Origin: Clostridium_AQ sp900552125
GTDB taxonomy: Bacteria; Bacillota_I; Bacilli_A; Erysipelotrichales; Erysipelotrichaceae
Direction: 5' to 3' (one strand)
Assembly: GCA_037892765.1 (NCBI GenBank)
Contig: JBBKBW010000073.1
DNA length: 8,485 nucleotides
Shown: positions 6,361 through 8,485 of the stretch, in pieces
Layout of the letters: each line of letters starts with the position of its first letter
How positions within the stretch are numbered: position 1 is the first letter of the stretch
The notes under the pieces: generated by a model
Seen by the model: the letters and a program-made list of their open reading frames with translations, nothing else
Told to the model about the DNA's origin: nothing
Databases searched by the model: none
Program-made: the position numbers and the translations under genes

Positions 6361-7424
6361 TCTACATCACGCAGAAGATTTCTGCTTCCTTTTGAATCAA
6401 ATATATTAATTTTATCTGTTTGTATAGATAATCTTACTTCTGTTCCAACTTTTATTCTATTTTCCAAACTACTAACCTGAATAACCTCAACAAGCTGTCC
6501 TGTTTCAAGTCGTACATGATAATGTGTATTTAATCCTAAAAATATATTATCTACAACTACACCATGCATACCATCTTCATGTTTTGTCATAACGAATTCT
6601 TCAGGACGTATAGATACTTTAACTTCTGCATCATTTGTATTTAGTTCATAAGGAATCTTATATCCATCCTCAAATTCTAAATACTTATTTCTATATTTTG
6701 CATTCAAAATATTAGTACGTCCAATAAAGGTAGCAACAAATACATTTGCTGGTCTATGATAAATATCCTGAGGGCTTCCAATATGTTGGATAATCCCATC
6801 TTTCATAACAGCAATTTTATCACTTATAGCCATTGCTTCTTCTTGATCATGTGTAACATATACTGTTGTAATTCCAACTTCTTTTTGAATATTACGAATG
6901 GCTTCTCGCATTTCTAATCTAAGCTTTGCATCTAAGTTACTTAATGGTTCATCCATTAGAAGAACATCTGGTTTAATAACTAGAGCTCTAGCTAGTGCCA
7001 CACGTTGTTGCTGACCGCCAGACAAATTATCTGGCATGCGGTCTTTATATTGATCTATCTGCATCAATTTCAAAAATTTATCAGTAGCTGAGGCAACAGC
7101 TTCCTTTTCCATTTTCCTTTGTTTTAACCCAAATTCTACATTTTGACGCACACTTAAATGTGGAAAAATTGCATAATTCTGAAACACCATACCAATATTA
7201 CGTTTATTTGGCTCCATATCATTGATACGTGTTTCATTAAAATAGAAATCGCCACCTTCAATAGAATTAAATCCAGCTATCATTCTAAGTAGAGTTGTTT
7301 TCCCACAACCAGATGGTCCTAACAGCGTAAATAGCTCTCCATCCTTTACTCTTAGATTTAATCCTTGAATAACAGTAGTTTTTCCATAACGCTTTACTGC
7401 ATTTTGAATGATAATTTCACTCAT
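6357..7424 (-). CDS. ABC importer ATPase with TOBE-type C-terminus (FbpC/AfuC-like)
   Basis: This is the energy-coupling subunit of the importer, a peripheral membrane ATPase of the MalK/PotA/FbpC group. In its 355 residues every catalytic motif is intact: Walker A GPSGCGKT (36-43), Q-loop VFQ with Q82, signature LSGGQQQR (134-141), Walker B VLLMDEP (154-160), D-loop SNLD (162-165) and switch histidine H192. The motif PxxIYxxPANxFVATFIG, which closes the core, lies at about 218-235. It is followed by about 115 residues with VSIRPEEF, the mark of the TOBE-type regulatory domain. Length is normal. The start at 7424 has AAGGGA (7435-7440) ten bases upstream. The gap to the binding-protein gene is 26 bases, and the 3' end overlaps the permease gene by 4. 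Sequence alone does not separate iron from phosphonate or sugar-phosphate importers. Confidence 0.95.
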   Translation of the reverse strand: MSEIIIQNAVKRYGKTTVIQGLNLRVKDGELFTLLGPSGCGKTTLLRMIAGFNSIEGGDFYFNETRINDMEPNKRNIGMVFQNYAIFPHLSVRQNVEFGLKQRKMEKEAVASATDKFLKLMQIDQYKDRMPDNLSGGQQQRVALARALVIKPDVLLMDEPLSNLDAKLRLEMREAIRNIQKEVGITTVYVTHDQEEAMAISDKIAVMKDGIIQHIGSPQDIYHRPANVFVATFIGRTNILNAKYRNKYLEFEDGYKIPYELNTNDAEVKVSIRPEEFVMTKHEDGMHGVVVDNIFLGLNTHYHVRLETGQLVEVIQVSSLENRIKVGTEVRLSIQTDKINIFDSKGSRNLLRDVE

Positions 7425-7450
7425 ATCGATTCAATCCCTTCTATATAAAC

Positions 7451-8467
7451 TTAGTTAATGCTTGCAAAAATTTCTTTATAACGTTCTACAATTTTATCTT
7501 TGTTTTCATTCACATAATTTTGATCTTCTACAATTGTTTTAATTTCATTCATTGGTTTCATATTATCACTAGTCTGAACCTCTTTTAGTACTGGGCGATT
7601 TGTAGTTTCTGTACCATAAATATCTTGCAATTCCTGACTTGTTAAGAAATCAATAAATTTCTTTGCATTTTCCATATGTTTAGCATTTTTAATTATTCCA
7701 GAAGTTGCTGGCAGGAAGACACTTCCTTCTTTAGGGTATACAATTTCAATATCTGCACCATCATTTATCAATGTTACTGCTGGGTCTTCATAAGTTAATC
7801 CAACAACCATCTCGCCATCAGCTACTTTTTTATAAACTGAGCTAGAACTTCCTTCAATTTTACCATCAATATTTTCAAATAATTCTCTTACATATTTCCA
7901 TGCATTCTCATCATCATAACCACCCATAGCCTTTAAAATATTTGTTAACTGTGCAAAAGCACTTGATGAACTAGCTGGATCAGCAGTTGCAATTTTACCT
8001 TTTAGTTCTGGATTCAATAAATCTGCATAGCCTTCAATTTTCATATCTCCTGCTAATTTCTTATTCACGACTAATACGCTTCCATCTAATGAATAACTAG
8101 TAGTAAAACCTGAAGTATTTTGATATTCTTCTAAGATGTTTGCATCATTTACAGATGTATACTTTTCGAACAAATCCTCGTTTTGAATATATTGAGAATG
8201 TGCTCCTCCAAACAAAACATCCGCAATTGGATCATTCTTTTCACTTTGTAGTTTTTTCATTAATTCACCAGTTCCTGCTTGCTGTAGATCCACTTTAATC
8301 CCTGTTTTCTGTTCAAACAATGGAATTGTAGCCTTAATTAACCCTTCTGAATTTGGAGAATAGATAACCAAAGTATTATCATCTTTACTATTTGATTCAT
8401 TCGAGCTACATGCTGCTAAAGATCCTAGCATTAATAAGGATAAACCTAACATAATTAATTTTTTCAT
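7451..8467 (-). CDS. Extracellular solute-binding lipoprotein of an FbpA/AfuA-like importer
   Basis: This substrate-capture protein is anchored by lipid to the outer face of the membrane. The 338 residues begin with a lipoprotein signal peptide: MKK, a hydrophobic core and lipobox LAAC with the modified cysteine C20. A Ser/Asn/Asp linker follows, then a periplasmic-binding fold starting at LVIYSPNS (33-40). Group motifs are ADVLFGG (82-88), NPELKGKIATADPASSSSAF (152-171), EGSSSSVYKKVADGEMVVGL (205-224) and KKFIDFLTSQELQ near the C-terminus. These place it with the iron(III), 2-aminoethylphosphonate and hexose-phosphate binding proteins. No adjacent Tyr-Tyr pair, which holds Fe3+ in classical FbpA, is present; the corresponding stretch reads GLTYEDPA (223-230). 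The serine-rich segments could suit an anionic ligand. Substrate is therefore uncertain. It is the first gene seen of the operon; AAAGGAAG (8476-8483) is its ribosome binding site, and the promoter lies beyond the window. Confidence 0.93.
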   Translation of the reverse strand: MKKLIMLGLSLLMLGSLAACSSNESNSKDDNTLVIYSPNSEGLIKATIPLFEQKTGIKVDLQQAGTGELMKKLQSEKNDPIADVLFGGAHSQYIQNEDLFEKYTSVNDANILEEYQNTSGFTTSYSLDGSVLVVNKKLAGDMKIEGYADLLNPELKGKIATADPASSSSAFAQLTNILKAMGGYDDENAWKYVRELFENIDGKIEGSSSSVYKKVADGEMVVGLTYEDPAVTLINDGADIEIVYPKEGSVFLPATSGIIKNAKHMENAKKFIDFLTSQELQDIYGTETTNRPVLKEVQTSDNMKPMNEIKTIVEDQNYVNENKDKIVERYKEIFASIN

Positions 8468-8485
8468 TTTCTTTTCTTCCTTTCC

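Noticed and set aside
1..8485. CRISPR arrays, insertion sequences, tRNA or rRNA genes
   Set aside because: I looked for spaced direct repeats, transposase motifs with terminal inverted repeats, and tRNA-like or rRNA-like stretches and saw none.

Overview
The window is AT-rich DNA from a Gram-positive bacterium of the Firmicutes. It shows strong AGGAGG-type ribosome binding sites, consensus sigma-A promoters, a lipoprotein-type binding protein, a short YtrA-type GntR regulator and a zinc-type ribosomal protein L31. The general look of the proteins suggests Clostridia, possibly Lachnospiraceae. That is inference from family resemblance; no rRNA or other strong taxonomic marker is present.

Left part (1-1300), plus strand: a promoter and a roughly 400-residue major facilitator (drug-efflux type) transporter gene. 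Its reading frame is broken once, at a run of seven A near 263-269. The last codons of the gene form one arm of a terminator that also serves the convergent rpmE gene.

Middle part (1300-4450), minus strand: a three-gene operon read right to left, consisting of a GntR/YtrA-type repressor, an ABC ATPase and a large membrane permease with a C-terminal soluble domain. The genes overlap by 35 and 11 bases. In front of it lie a TTGACA promoter with an extended -10, a long nested dyad over the -10 and start point (a very likely autoregulatory operator), and a perfect tandem 10-bp repeat just upstream of the -35. Downstream of the permease lies rpmE, with its own extended -10 promoter and a small leader hairpin next to its ribosome binding site.

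Between the two ABC operons (4450-4686) there are two terminators on the minus strand. They flank a start-less reading frame of about 40 codons that looks like the surviving 3' end of a lost gene.

Right part (4687-8467), minus strand: a complete binding-protein-dependent importer in the order lipoprotein, ATPase with TOBE-type C-terminus, and fused double permease. It resembles the FbpABC/AfuABC (ferric iron, hexose phosphate or phosphonate) group. The binding protein lacks the adjacent tyrosine pair of classical ferric-binding proteins, so the substrate is open.

Most of the window is ordinary transporter DNA. The most useful leads are the control region at 4390-4474, the frameshifted transporter, the remnant between two terminators and the unclear substrate of the importer. 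I do not see a clearly new biological system.
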